A stretch of 48,586 nucleotides of DNA, taken from positions 1 to 48,586 of the IMG/VR virus record IMGVR_UViG_3300042556_001932, one strand, 5' to 3'. The position numbers and the translations under genes are program-made. This document shows, in pieces, positions 6,847-14,878 of the stretch. Origin of the DNA: a virus. Under the pieces are notes generated by a model. That model had not been told where the DNA came from. It saw only the letters and a list, made by a program, of their open reading frames with translations, and made no database searches. Numbering within the stretch: the first letter of the stretch is position 1; the number at the start of each line of letters is the position of its first letter.

Positions 6847-8920
6847 CCTGCATCTGGTCCGATCGGGTCTGCCGCTCGATGGGTTTCTGGATGGCTTCGA
6901 GGAGGATCACCTCAGTGGTGATGGTCTTGCCCCTGTTGGCTGGTGCTGCGAGCCAGGCCTCGATGGGTTCACGCCAGGGAGAGGTAACGAGGTAGGACTC
7001 GTTTTCGGTGTTGACCTGAATGGAGAGCTCGACGGGCAGGTGAGAGGATTCGCCGGCTCGATAGGCGTGGACCGCAGCGGCCCAGATGGCGTCGCGTTCG
7101 AGGGCGAGGGCAGCGGTGTCGATCGGTTCGGTGAGGTGCCTGGTGGTTGGAATGATCCAGAAGCGGCGGTTGCCTGTGGAGTCTTGGAGGAGGCCTTCTG
7201 TGGAGTTGGTGGAGCCGACGATGATGCCGCGGCGTGGGTTGGGCTCCACGGCCTTGCCATAGGGCACACGGAAGGTGTCGATGGCTTGAGTGAGGAAGGC
7301 TTTGATCAGTCCAGCGTGACGACGTGATGTGATGGCGTCGAGCTCTGCCCATTCCATGAGCCAGGAGCGGTGGAGCTTGAGGAGGTCGTCTTTGTTGGAG
7401 AGGTCCCCGAGGGAGTCTGAGAAGAAGGGCCCGCCGAGGCAGGACCAGAAGGAGGATTTACGGGCCTCTTGTGCACCGGCGATGATGCATGAGGTGTCGT
7501 GCTTGCAGCCGGGCTCCATGGCGCGGCGAACGGCACCGATGAGGGTGCAGCGCAGCATGTGGTCGTAGAGGGTGGGTTCCGGGTGTGAGGCGTCTTCTGG
7601 GCGGAGGTAGGTGGTGGCGAGCCGATCGATGTAGGTGGGGGGGACGGTGTCGGCGCAGTGGTTGAGGTAGAGGCAGACGGGGTCGTATGGATGCTCGTGA
7701 GCGACCTGGATGAGGCAATCAACGGCCAGATCCTTGCGGACCTTGTAGCCCTGGTCTGCGAGGTTGAGGTAGAAGCGTTCGATACCCCGGGCGGGTTCGC
7801 CGTCGAGTTCAACTTGCTGATGGAAGGTGTTCCAGCGGATGGCTTGGCCGTCCCTGGCCTGAGAGCGAAGGAGGCTAAGGAGTTCCCGTTCTTCGAGCTT
7901 CTGTGGCTTCTCTGCGGGCCGCTCTGGTGGCTCGTCGGCTGCTGTGCGTGGCTGTGGCGGAGGGGCTTGGGCCCGTGGTGCGCGGGTGTGAAAGGCGAGG
8001 CGTGAGCGGAGCTTGTCTTCTGGTGTGGAGGGATGTGGGTTGTGCTTGTGGGCACCGGAGAAACGGCGCCAGGCCTTGGACTCGGAGAAGTTGGAGTCAA
8101 GAGCGCAAGCGGCAGAGATGTGGAGTTGAAAGGCGTCTTCTGCTGTGAGATCTGTGTTGTGGCCCTGGGCGCGAATCCAGGCCTCGGTGCCGATCAGATC
8201 GAGGGAGAGGGCGAGTTGATCATCGTTCCAGGCGCCAGGTGCACCACCGGACTCGATGATGTTCCGGGAGTCGCGGGAGATGAAGTCGAGGAGGGGTAGG
8301 GCGTCTGCAGTGGATGAGGTGGGCGGGGTTGGTTGTTGTCTGGGTTGTGGTTGTGGGGTGGGTTCAGGCTTGAGGAGCAGCTCAATGAGCGGTGGCGGGG
8401 CCTCGGCGATGGGCAGGTCAGAGGGTGAGCGGCCATTGAGCCAGCGGTAAGCGCCGGTGATGGGGTGATGGCCAGCGACAACAGACTGGTGCGAGGCCCA
8501 GCGGAGTTCGACTTGTTCGGCTTTGCCGTCGCTGTCGAGCTTGCCGGTGCGGAAGACGCGGCGATTGCTGAGGGCGGGCCAGTATTGCTTGGGGACGTGG
8601 AAGAGAAGTTGAAAGCGTCCATCACGGCCGGAGGTAACGGTCTGGGTGATGGGAAGGGATCGAACGGGGATGCCGAGGCGTTCGAGTTCTGCGGTGGCGG
8701 AGATGCCGTCGTGATCAAGGAAGAGGAGGCCACCTGAGGCGGGGCCAGCCTGCACACCGATGGCTTTGGCGCGTCCGGCTTGGATTTCGGCGGTGAGCTG
8801 CTGTGGCGTGAGGGGATGCTCTTGCCAGGCGGGCATGTAGGGGCGCTTGTTGCCATCAACGGCAACGAAGGCCCAATGGGGTGGGAGACTGCTCAGTGCA
8901 GCCAGGAGCTCATCGCGCAT
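6755..8920 (-). CDS. Primase-polymerase/VapE-type helicase fusion
   Basis: Start placed at the ATG at 8920 (MRDELLAALSSLPPHW), where homology-like sequence begins; it overlaps the stop of the ribbon-helix-helix gene by 11 bases. The 721-residue product has an N-terminal prim-pol domain (LLFLDHDG, acidic residues about 69 and 71), a Pro/Gln-rich linker, and a C-terminal VapE/D5-like helicase domain. The P-loop is GAQEARKSS (about 482-490), in which Arg replaces the usual glycine before Lys-Ser. Walker B is LMEWAELD (about 521-528), and a GSTN.. RRFW sensor region follows. It should prime and unwind at the adjacent iteron region. It is probably the replication initiator. Confidence 0.85.
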   Translation of the reverse strand: MRDELLAALSSLPPHWAFVAVDGNKRPYMPAWQEHPLTPQQLTAEIQAGRAKAIGVQAGPASGGLLFLDHDGISATAELERLGIPVRSLPITQTVTSGRDGRFQLLFHVPKQYWPALSNRRVFRTGKLDSDGKAEQVELRWASHQSVVAGHHPITGAYRWLNGRSPSDLPIAEAPPPLIELLLKPEPTPQPQPRQQPTPPTSSTADALPLLDFISRDSRNIIESGGAPGAWNDDQLALSLDLIGTEAWIRAQGHNTDLTAEDAFQLHISAACALDSNFSESKAWRRFSGAHKHNPHPSTPEDKLRSRLAFHTRAPRAQAPPPQPRTAADEPPERPAEKPQKLEERELLSLLRSQARDGQAIRWNTFHQQVELDGEPARGIERFYLNLADQGYKVRKDLAVDCLIQVAHEHPYDPVCLYLNHCADTVPPTYIDRLATTYLRPEDASHPEPTLYDHMLRCTLIGAVRRAMEPGCKHDTSCIIAGAQEARKSSFWSCLGGPFFSDSLGDLSNKDDLLKLHRSWLMEWAELDAITSRRHAGLIKAFLTQAIDTFRVPYGKAVEPNPRRGIIVGSTNSTEGLLQDSTGNRRFWIIPTTRHLTEPIDTAALALERDAIWAAAVHAYRAGESSHLPVELSIQVNTENESYLVTSPWREPIEAWLAAPANRGKTITTEVILLEAIQKPIERQTRSDQMQVSNLLRELGHQKRRQLVNGRLRWTYHPIAG

Positions 8921-9062
8921 CGGAGCGCATCGCGTCAAGGATGAGGCGCTGAAGGATTTGAGAGCGTGAGGTGTGCTCCTGGCGTGCCTGCTGATCAAGC
9001 CAGAGGAGGAGTGGGAGCGGAAGGCGGGTGGTGAAGGGCCGCCTCTGTGGATTGTCCGACAA
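8910..9062 (-). CDS. Small ribbon-helix-helix DNA-binding protein (TTG start)
   Basis: A 50-residue frame, in frame from TTG at 9062 to TGA at 8910, with the form of an Arc/CopG ribbon-helix-helix: a basic beta strand RRPFTTRLP (residues 7-15), helix A LLLWLDQQARQEH (about 18-30), and helix B SRSQILQRLILDAMR (32-46). No ATG is available, so TTG is inferred. It overlaps the primase start by 11 bases and lies within 30 bases of a TACTAT -10-like box at 9090-9095, on the same strand. A likely role is autoregulation of the divergent promoter region or replication control. Confidence 0.6.
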   Translation of the reverse strand: MSDNPQRRPFTTRLPLPLLLWLDQQARQEHTSRSQILQRLILDAMRSDAR

Positions 9063-9147
9063 GCGGTTGCGGTCTGAAGTGCGATCGGTATAGTAGCGGT
9101 GCCAGGTGGCTCAGGCCACTGGCCACACACCCACCCCACAGGATCAG
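9063..9147. promoter_or_regulatory. Divergent promoter region of replication and early genes
   Basis: This gap separates leftward replication genes from the rightward early block. On plus, TTGCGG (9067-9072), 16 bases, then TATAGT (9089-9094) is a plausible promoter. The complement of 9090-9095 gives TACTAT for the minus strand, in the context CGCTACTAT that recurs before genes at 19042 and 20612. A hairpin CCAG(G)TGGC/GCCACTGG occupies about 9101-9119 in the plus leader. AGGA lies 4 bases before the ATG at 9148. Confidence 0.5.
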
Positions 9148-9780
9148 ATGGCAACCAAGAGCACGGTGACGGCGCTGATATCGCCGCCAGACTTCCGGCG
9201 CCTGGAGATCAACATCAGAGGCACGACACCGCTGGTGATGAATCGCTTCAGCGCCAAGGCGATGGAGATCATGCGCAAGACGCAAGAGGCAGGCAGCACG
9301 GCCCGATCAAGGAAGGCCCGTGAGCCGAAGGACTTCGACGCACTCTATGAAGGTGCGAAGCACATCTCAGACGCAGGCTGGGAGGGCATCCATGCGGCTG
9401 CGTTCCGCAATGGTGCGATCAGCGCCTGCCGGGCGTGTGGGTTCAAGATGACCCACGCGAAGCTGGCCTTCATGGTGCTGCATGACGGCTTTGACCGTGT
9501 GGACGGTGCGCCGCTGGTGCGGATCACGAAGGGCGAGGCGGAGCAATGGGTGGCACCAACGAGGAACGCCACGGGAGTGGTGGATCTGAGATGCAGGCCG
9601 ATGTATCGCGAATGGGAAGCCGTGCTGAGGATCCGTTACGACGCCGGGATGTTGACGGCAAATGACGTGACCAACCTGATCAACAGGGTGGGTCTGCAGG
9701 TTGGAATCGGTGAGGGTCGGCCCGATTCAAAAGACAGCGCCGGGATCGGCCTGGGCCTGTTCGAGATCGTGAACGTGTGA
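9148..9780 (+). CDS. Conserved phage protein of unknown function
   Basis: Start at 9148 has AGGA four bases upstream; a longer frame from 9106 has no ribosome site and runs through the leader hairpin. The 210-residue protein begins MATKSTVTALISPPDFRRLE and contains NIRGTTPLVMNRFS (about residues 22-35), a pattern I associate with a phage family of unknown function usually found beside recombination or replication genes. It is soluble and Arg-rich in the middle, with no membrane segment. It is the first gene of the early rightward block and is followed by the pentamer repeat region and a terminator. Confidence 0.75.
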   Translation: MATKSTVTALISPPDFRRLEINIRGTTPLVMNRFSAKAMEIMRKTQEAGSTARSRKAREPKDFDALYEGAKHISDAGWEGIHAAAFRNGAISACRACGFKMTHAKLAFMVLHDGFDRVDGAPLVRITKGEAEQWVAPTRNATGVVDLRCRPMYREWEAVLRIRYDAGMLTANDVTNLINRVGLQVGIGEGRPDSKDSAGIGLGLFEIVNV

Positions 9781-10082
9781 TGGAAAGAATCAGGCATGGC
9801 AGGCTGGGCAAGGAGTGGCGAGGCGCTGTGTGGCGAGGCCAAGCACCGCAGGCGAGGTTCGGCGAGTCTGGGCGGGGCCGGTCATGGCAGGCATGGCCAG
9901 GACCGTCTTCCATGGCAGGGCGAGGCCCTGCAGGCGAGGTGATGGGATGAAGAGAATCAGGCACGGCAGGCGTGGCGTGGCGAGGCAAGGCCAGGCACGG
10001 CAACGCAGGCTTGGCGTGGCTTGGCGTGGCGTGGCGCGGCGCGGCCTGGTCCGGCTGGCGGAGCTGGGCGTGGTTGCGCACC
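9781..10082. repeat. GGCNN pentamer repeat region
   Basis: About 300 bp built from irregular GGC-plus-two-base units (for example GGCGTGGCGTGGCGAGGCAA), giving a five-base period and long open but meaningless frames on both strands. Two blocks start with nearly the same phrase, GAATCAGGCAYGGCAGGC, at about 9787 and 9954. I see no gene. It lies between the first early gene and a terminator, so it will be transcribed as untranslated RNA. Confidence 0.75.
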
Positions 10083-10085
10083 AAA

Positions 10086-10117
10086 GGGGGCGGGATTACC
10101 TGCCCCCAACCTTTTTT
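10086..10117 (+). terminator. Rho-independent terminator
   Basis: GGGGGCGGG (10086-10094) can pair with CCTGCCCCC (10099-10107), with one G-U pair and an ATTA loop, followed by AACC and six T at 10112-10117. It closes the 9148 transcription unit 13 bases before the next ATG. Confidence 0.7.
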
Positions 10118-10130
10118 CTGATCTAATCCA

Positions 10131-10655
10131 ATGACCTATCAATTTCGAGACATTCACTCCATTTTCAATTGCAAGGCAATCACCCCGGAGATCGCCGGCA
10201 CTGAGCTGGACCGCATCTACGAAAAGAATGGTGGGCTTAGGCCTGCAGATGTAGTGGATGAGGCCCGGCCCAACGATGCGCCATTGCATCCTGCCTTTGA
10301 GTGGAACAACAAGGTGGCGGGCGAGAAGTGGCGGCAGGAGCAGGCACGAAACATGATCCGAACGGTTGTGGTCGTGACCCCAGACGAAGACGGGGAGGAG
10401 GTGGAGGAGAAGGTATACGTGAATGTGCGGATGGACAACGAGTCCTGCTATGCACCCACCAGGGTTGTGGTGAGGGACGACGATCTGTTCGAGTCGGCCT
10501 GGAACCAGACGGTGGCGCAGCTGCATGGTGCGCAGAAGAGCTTGGATCAGCTAATGCGAATTGCCAGGGAAGAGCGCCGGCCCGACTCAGCGCGGTATGT
10601 GACAGCCCTGCAGCTGCTGCGGAGGGCGGAGACCGTCATGGTGAAGGGACCATGA
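10131..10655 (+). CDS. Conserved phage protein, unknown function
   Basis: A 174-residue soluble protein. Its N-terminal part contains the phrase TPEIAGTELDRIYEKNGGLR and then SPLHPAFEWNN-like sequence (PLHPAFEWNNKVAGEKWRQ, about residues 51-69), a pattern seen in many phage and prophage proteins of unknown role. An acidic loop DEDGEEVEE (about 85-93) is followed by a C-terminal helical part. Its stop overlaps the helicase start by ATGA, indicating coupled translation. Confidence 0.7.
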   Translation: MTYQFRDIHSIFNCKAITPEIAGTELDRIYEKNGGLRPADVVDEARPNDAPLHPAFEWNNKVAGEKWRQEQARNMIRTVVVVTPDEDGEEVEEKVYVNVRMDNESCYAPTRVVVRDDDLFESAWNQTVAQLHGAQKSLDQLMRIAREERRPDSARYVTALQLLRRAETVMVKGP

Positions 10656-12019
10656 CCCCCACCCCCCGCCACCATCAAACCCAAGACATCGAGCGCCTGA
10701 GCCAGGCGTGCCGCCGCGCCGCAAGGGTGCTGTATGTGCTTCCAACTGGCGGGGGGAAGACTTTCGTGTTCAGTGAGATCACCCGCCGTGTGGTGGCGCG
10801 TGGCGGCAGGGTGCTGATCCTGGTGCATCGGCAGGAGCTGCTGTTGCAGGCGAGCGCAAGCCTTAGCCGTTTGGGTGTGGCCCATGGGTTGATCCAGTCC
10901 GGGCAGCCGATGGACATCAGCCAGCTGGTGCTGGTGGCGAGCGTGCAGACGTTGGTGCGCAGGCTGGATGAGTTCCCGCCCAATGCGTTCCGCCTGGTGA
11001 TCGTGGATGAGGCGCACCATGCGGTGGCCGGCACCTGGGCGAGGGTGCTGGAGCACTTCAGCCCAGCCCGGCTGCTGGGCGTGACGGCAACGCCGATTCG
11101 CGGTGATGGGAGGGGCCTGGGTGAAGTGTTTCAGGAGATGGTGCTGGGCCCGAGTGCTGCGGAGTTGACGGAGTGGGGCTACCTGGCTCGAGCGCGGGTG
11201 TTTGCGCCACCGATTGGGTTTGATCCGAAGGGATTGCGCAAGCGGATGGGTGATTTCGACCAGGGAGAGGCCGGCGAGCGGCTGATGGTCACCAGCGTGA
11301 TGGGCAGCGCCGTCGGCCACTACATGCAACACCTCCAGGGCGGCACGGCCGTGGTGTTTTGCTGCAGTATCAGGCATGCGGAGGCCACTGCGGAGGCCTA
11401 TCGAGCGGCGGGTATTCGAGCGGCGAGCATTGATGGGACGACGCCAAACCGCGGCGAGCTACTGCGGGATCTCGGCACCGGTGCGCTGCAGGTGTTGACG
11501 AGCTGTGAGCTGATTGGCGAGGGCGTGGATGTGCCGAGTGTGGCCGGCTGCCAGCTATTAAGGGTCACTCAGAGCGAGGGCTTGCACCTGCAGATGATCG
11601 GCCGCTGCCTGAGGCCATCGGAGGGGAAGGAAGCGGCGATCGTGCTCGACCATGTGGGCAACGTGGCGAGGTTGGGCCACCACCTGGAGGAGCGGGAGTG
11701 GACGCTGGATGGTGTCCGCAAGCGTGCGCGGGAGGGTGGGCCAGCGGTGCCGGTGCGCGAGTGCCCGGTCTGCTATGCCGCGATGCCAGGCGGTGTGGCA
11801 GTTTGTGAAGAGTGCGGACATGTGTTTGTAGTCAGGACCGCAACCGTTCAAACTGTCGAAGGTCAACTCCAGGAGGTGCTGATGCAACGGCGGGAGCGCA
11901 AGCGTGAGCAAGGCTCTGCCCGGTCGTTTGAGAATCTGGTGGAAGTGGGCCGCCGCCGAGGCATGAAGAACCCCCACGGCTGGGCCCGGCACGTCATGAC
12001 GGCCAGGGGGGGGAGATGA
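10652..12019 (+). CDS. DEAH-box superfamily 2 helicase
   Basis: Start at 10652 forms an ATGA overlap with the preceding gene; longer frames upstream are in a different, unused phase. The 455-residue protein has motif I LPTGGGKT (about residues 30-37), motif II DEAHH (119-123), motif III GVTATP (about 144), and in the second RecA domain the motif VI-like MIGRCLRP. A C-terminal zinc ribbon uses CPVC and CEEC. It resembles phage SF2 helicases related to RecG/DRA2-type unwinding proteins and probably acts in replication or recombination with the SSB and nuclease encoded nearby. Confidence 0.93.
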   Translation: MTPTPRHHQTQDIERLSQACRRAARVLYVLPTGGGKTFVFSEITRRVVARGGRVLILVHRQELLLQASASLSRLGVAHGLIQSGQPMDISQLVLVASVQTLVRRLDEFPPNAFRLVIVDEAHHAVAGTWARVLEHFSPARLLGVTATPIRGDGRGLGEVFQEMVLGPSAAELTEWGYLARARVFAPPIGFDPKGLRKRMGDFDQGEAGERLMVTSVMGSAVGHYMQHLQGGTAVVFCCSIRHAEATAEAYRAAGIRAASIDGTTPNRGELLRDLGTGALQVLTSCELIGEGVDVPSVAGCQLLRVTQSEGLHLQMIGRCLRPSEGKEAAIVLDHVGNVARLGHHLEEREWTLDGVRKRAREGGPAVPVRECPVCYAAMPGGVAVCEECGHVFVVRTATVQTVEGQLQEVLMQRRERKREQGSARSFENLVEVGRRRGMKNPHGWARHVMTARGGR

Positions 12020-12402
12020 GCTTGCAACTGTTCAGTGTTGAATTGAAGCGCACATGGACCGCGACCATGACAGCGCTGGTTTGGGCAGCAGACAGGGACG
12101 ATGCCATCAATGCAGCCAAGGATGAAGAGGACCTGAGTTTAATCGATGCCTGGGATGATGGGTTCAAAACTGTGGCTCATCCGGCTGATCTGCGTTTATT
12201 GGAGCAGCTGCCGGCTAAGCCAGACGAACTATTGCTGGTGCCAGAACCACAGCGGCCCGGTACGTTCAAGCGGACATGGCGCGTGGTGGATACCACAGCA
12301 GAATTCGCGGGATTTTGGGATTCGGCAGAAGGCGAACGGCTCAGAATTGCGGCAATGGAACGCAACAATGGTCAACTTGCCTTGTTAGAGGTAGTGAAAT
12401 GA
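12016..12402 (+). CDS. Hypothetical phage protein
   Basis: A 128-residue soluble protein with ATGA overlaps at both ends, so it belongs to the helicase operon. It begins MSLQLFSVELKRTWTATMTA and contains acidic DRDDAINAAKDEED, resembling small beta-strand-first phage proteins. I do not recognise a family. No membrane segment or motif is visible. Confidence 0.65.
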   Translation: MSLQLFSVELKRTWTATMTALVWAADRDDAINAAKDEEDLSLIDAWDDGFKTVAHPADLRLLEQLPAKPDELLLVPEPQRPGTFKRTWRVVDTTAEFAGFWDSAEGERLRIAAMERNNGQLALLEVVK

Positions 12403-12674
12403 ACATTAACGACACCCTTGCAGAGCGAGGAGAGCGCTACGGAGATTTTGCTGGCCACGCAGAGGTGACCCAAAAACTGAAATATGTTGCAGGTTTTCAC
12501 CTCAGGTCCTTTGGCAGAGCGCTTGCTGACGACCAGCAAGAAGCTCTCGACATGATCTTCCACAAAATCGGGAGGATCATCAACGGCGACCCCGACTATG
12601 CCGACAGCTGGGTGGATATTGCTGGCTATGCGCAACTGGTAGCGAATAGGCTGATGGGGAAGGGGGTTCAATGA
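12399..12674 (+). CDS. DUF6378-like phage protein
   Basis: Start at 12399 (MNINDTLAERGERYGDFAGH) overlaps the preceding stop by ATGA. The 91-residue product has the pattern ERYGDF, QQEALDMIFHKIGRI, GDPDYADSWVDIAGYA typical of a small all-helical phage family that I associate with DUF6378. Its role is unknown; the conserved Asp/Glu residues suggest similarity to MazG-like nucleotide-binding helices, but this is a guess. It overlaps the methyltransferase start. Confidence 0.65.
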   Translation: MNINDTLAERGERYGDFAGHAEVTQKLKYVAGFHLRSFGRALADDQQEALDMIFHKIGRIINGDPDYADSWVDIAGYAQLVANRLMGKGVQ

Positions 12675-13918
12675 CCATGACCATCCCCATCCGCCACCTG
12701 CTGTCCCTGCGCCCTGATGTAAGTGACCAGGTGATGCTGGCTAGGGGGGGGGAGATGACCCACGCGCTGCACCATGGCGACTGCCTAGAGGTGCTCCGCA
12801 CCATGGCGGATGCGTCAGTGGATGCGGTCGTGACCGATCCACCCTATGGCCTGGCGTTCATGGGCAAGGGTTGGGATTACGACGTGCCAAGCGTGGAGGT
12901 GTGGGCCGAGTGCCTGCGGGTGCTGAAGCCTGGCGGGCATCTGCTGGCGTTCGCCGGGACACGGACGCAGCACAGGATGGCCTGCCGAATTGAGGATGCA
13001 GGCTTTGAGATCCGCGACATGATCGCTTGGGTCTACGGGTCGGGGTTCCCGAAGTCGCTGGATGTGAGCAAGGCGATTGACAAGGCGGCGGGGGCTGAGC
13101 GTGCCGTCCCGTCGTCGTTCACTCGCAGCGGCAAGAGCGGCGGGATTCTCGGGCAGGACGTCGAAATTACGCGCGCCATCACCGCCCCCGCCACCCCCGA
13201 AGCCCAGCAGTGGGCCGGCTGGGGCACAGCCCTAAAGCCCGCCCTAGAGCCGATCACCATGGCCCGCAAGCCGCTGGCCGGCACCGTGGCCGCGAACGTG
13301 CTGGAGCATGGCACCGGGGCGCTGAATGTGGATGGGTGCAGGGTGAAGGGCCAGTGGTCAACCTGGAAAAAGAAAGATGGGACAGTCAGCGAGCAGAACC
13401 AAGACAGCCATGCCATCTACGGGCAAGGCATGGGAGACGTTCGCAACCCTGAGCACCCCTCCGGTCGCTGGCCCGCCAACCTGATCCACGACGGCAGCGA
13501 CGAGGTGGTGGGGTTGTTTCCTGAGACCACCAGCGGAGGCGGCGAAAATGCAGGAGCCAACATGCGCAAGGGTCTCAGAGGCAATGATGCCCCGCCCCGG
13601 ACCCTGAACACCGTGGCGCCGAGTTCCGGCAGCGCCGCCCGCTTCTTCTACACCGCCAAGGCCACCAAAGCCGAACGCCAAGGGGTCACCCATCCCACGG
13701 TGAAACCCCTCGACCTAATGGCCTACCTGTGCCGCCTGGTCACTCCGCCCGGCGGCACGGTGCTGGATCCGTTTATGGGCAGCGGCACCACGATCAAAGC
13801 TGCCGTGTCCGAGGGCTTCAACGCCATCGGCATCGAGCGTGATCCGTCTTACTTCGCCATGGCTGAGCACCGGATGAATGGCGCTCAGTTGGGTCTAACC
13901 CTGGAGCCAGCCGCATGA
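12671..13918 (+). CDS. DNA methyltransferase (N4-cytosine/N6-adenine)
   Basis: A 415-residue protein with the beta-class amino-methyltransferase order: the catalytic TDPPYG (about residues 55-60) precedes a FMGSGTT AdoMet-binding motif (about 375-381). HPTVKPLDLM (about 349) is also typical of this class. The central region (about 140-300) is the likely target-recognition part. The 12671 ATG overlaps the previous stop; an in-frame ATG at 12755 (MTHALHHGDCLEVL) starts nearer the conserved core and may be used. No restriction endonuclease lies beside it, so it is probably an orphan enzyme protecting phage DNA or regulating expression. Confidence 0.92.
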   Translation: MTMTIPIRHLLSLRPDVSDQVMLARGGEMTHALHHGDCLEVLRTMADASVDAVVTDPPYGLAFMGKGWDYDVPSVEVWAECLRVLKPGGHLLAFAGTRTQHRMACRIEDAGFEIRDMIAWVYGSGFPKSLDVSKAIDKAAGAERAVPSSFTRSGKSGGILGQDVEITRAITAPATPEAQQWAGWGTALKPALEPITMARKPLAGTVAANVLEHGTGALNVDGCRVKGQWSTWKKKDGTVSEQNQDSHAIYGQGMGDVRNPEHPSGRWPANLIHDGSDEVVGLFPETTSGGGENAGANMRKGLRGNDAPPRTLNTVAPSSGSAARFFYTAKATKAERQGVTHPTVKPLDLMAYLCRLVTPPGGTVLDPFMGSGTTIKAAVSEGFNAIGIERDPSYFAMAEHRMNGAQLGLTLEPAA

Positions 13919-14244
13919 CAGAACAACAAATCCAGCAACACATCCGCATCGCCTGCAGCCGTGGCCCTGTGAGGCTCTGGCGCAACAACGTGGGCGCCCT
14001 GCGTGATGAAAACGGCCGCATGGTCAGATATGGCCTCTGCCCTGGATCCGCTGATCTGATCGGCCTCCAATGTTTGCCGTCTGGACTGGGCCGCTTTGTG
14101 GCCCTGGAGGTGAAGCGGCCCGGTGGCCGCCCCACCACGGAGCAGCTCAACTGGCTTGCCACGGTGCGGCAGATGGGCGGCATCGCCGGCCTGGTGCACA
14201 GCGTGGAAGAAGCCGATGCCCTGCTGCGGGCCCCCCCCCCCTGA
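13915..14244 (+). CDS. VRR-NUC domain nuclease
   Basis: A 109-residue single-domain protein. RLWRNNVGALRDENG, the glycine-rich CPGSADLIG (about residues 43-51), ALEVKRPGGRPT (about 63-74) and the C-terminal GGIAGLVHSVEEA match the VRR-NUC PD-(D/E)XK fold, in which Asp of SADLIG and Glu-x-Lys are catalytic. Stand-alone versions act on branched DNA in phages. It overlaps the methyltransferase stop by ATGA. The gene ends in an 11-base C run coding for the prolines. Confidence 0.9.
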   Translation: MTEQQIQQHIRIACSRGPVRLWRNNVGALRDENGRMVRYGLCPGSADLIGLQCLPSGLGRFVALEVKRPGGRPTTEQLNWLATVRQMGGIAGLVHSVEEADALLRAPPP

Positions 14245-14276
14245 TCTTCCGCAGCAAACCCCTAACCCCCAACACA

Positions 14277-14492
14277 ATGAACTCAGACCTAGACGACACC
14301 CCAGACACGCCAACGGATCCAATCCAAGAGCTTCGCAATCAACAGACCAACACCATGCTCTCGGTGCTGGCCACGATGAGCAATATCCCAGGCATCACCC
14401 TGGACGAGATCGATTGGCCCTATCTGCCCGACTGCGAGCACGGCGACCCTCCACAGCGCTACCGGGCCACCGTGACCTTTTGGGTGCCATGA
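14277..14492 (+). CDS. Hypothetical small protein
   Basis: Start at the ATG at 14277, 33 bases after the nuclease stop. The 71-residue product is acidic: MNSDLDDTPDTPTDPIQELR, then a helix around NTMLSVLATMSNIPG, then Pro/Tyr-rich sequence ending TVTFWVP. No family recognised. Its stop overlaps the SSB start by four bases, so it is probably translated with SSB. Confidence 0.55.
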   Translation: MNSDLDDTPDTPTDPIQELRNQQTNTMLSVLATMSNIPGITLDEIDWPYLPDCEHGDPPQRYRATVTFWVP

Positions 14493-14878
14493 ACGATCTC
14501 TTCACAACCATCATCCGCGCCAGCCAACACACCTTCGTGGGCCGCATCGGTCGCGCTCCAGAGATTAAATTTCTGGATGGCGGGAGCAGCGTCGCCAAGA
14601 CCAGCCTGGCCGTCAATCGCCCCGGCGAGGCCCAACCAGACTGGTTCACCATCGAGGTCTGGAGCGACCTGGCCCAGCAGGTGGCAGACACCATCAGCCA
14701 AGGCGATCTGGTGGAGGTAACCGGGCGGGTGAAGTCCAGCCGCTACACCAGCACAACAACCGGCGAAGAAAAAACCGAGCTGATTGTGACGGTGCAGGCG
14801 TTCAAGGTGCTAAGTCGTAAAAACTCCGTGCCTGAGCGGCAAGCTGAGCAAGTCAGCGAAGAGGAGATCCCGTTCTGA
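14489..14878 (+). CDS. ssb: Single-stranded DNA-binding protein
   Basis: A 129-residue OB-fold protein: MNDLFTTIIRASQHTFVGRI, GRAPEIKFLDGGSSVAKTSL, WFTIEVWSDLAQQVAD and GDLVEVTGRVKSSRYTS follow the strands of bacterial SSB. The C-terminus is acidic and ends EEEIPF, like the DDDIPF tip that recruits partner proteins. It protects single strands during replication and RecE/RecT-type recombination encoded further on. Start at 14489 overlaps the previous stop by ATGA. Confidence 0.93.
   Translation: MNDLFTTIIRASQHTFVGRIGRAPEIKFLDGGSSVAKTSLAVNRPGEAQPDWFTIEVWSDLAQQVADTISQGDLVEVTGRVKSSRYTSTTTGEEKTELIVTVQAFKVLSRKNSVPERQAEQVSEEEIPF

Noticed and set aside
8921-9154. N-terminal extension of the primase-helicase to 9154
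   Set aside because: The extra 78 residues are Pro/Ser/His-rich, run through the divergent promoter, and are out of frame with the convincing RHH gene.
9680-10126. Open frames on both strands across 9.7-10.1 kb
   Set aside because: They arise from the GGCNN pentamer repeats; products are Ala/Arg/Pro/His low-complexity and lack ribosome sites.
10301-10651. N-terminal extension of the helicase to 10301
   Set aside because: The extension is out-of-frame translation of the preceding gene; the ATGA overlap at 10652 and the helicase core define the start.
12671-13918. A restriction-modification system
   Set aside because: The methyltransferase is clear but the adjacent VRR-NUC protein is a generic phage nuclease and there is no specificity or restriction gene.
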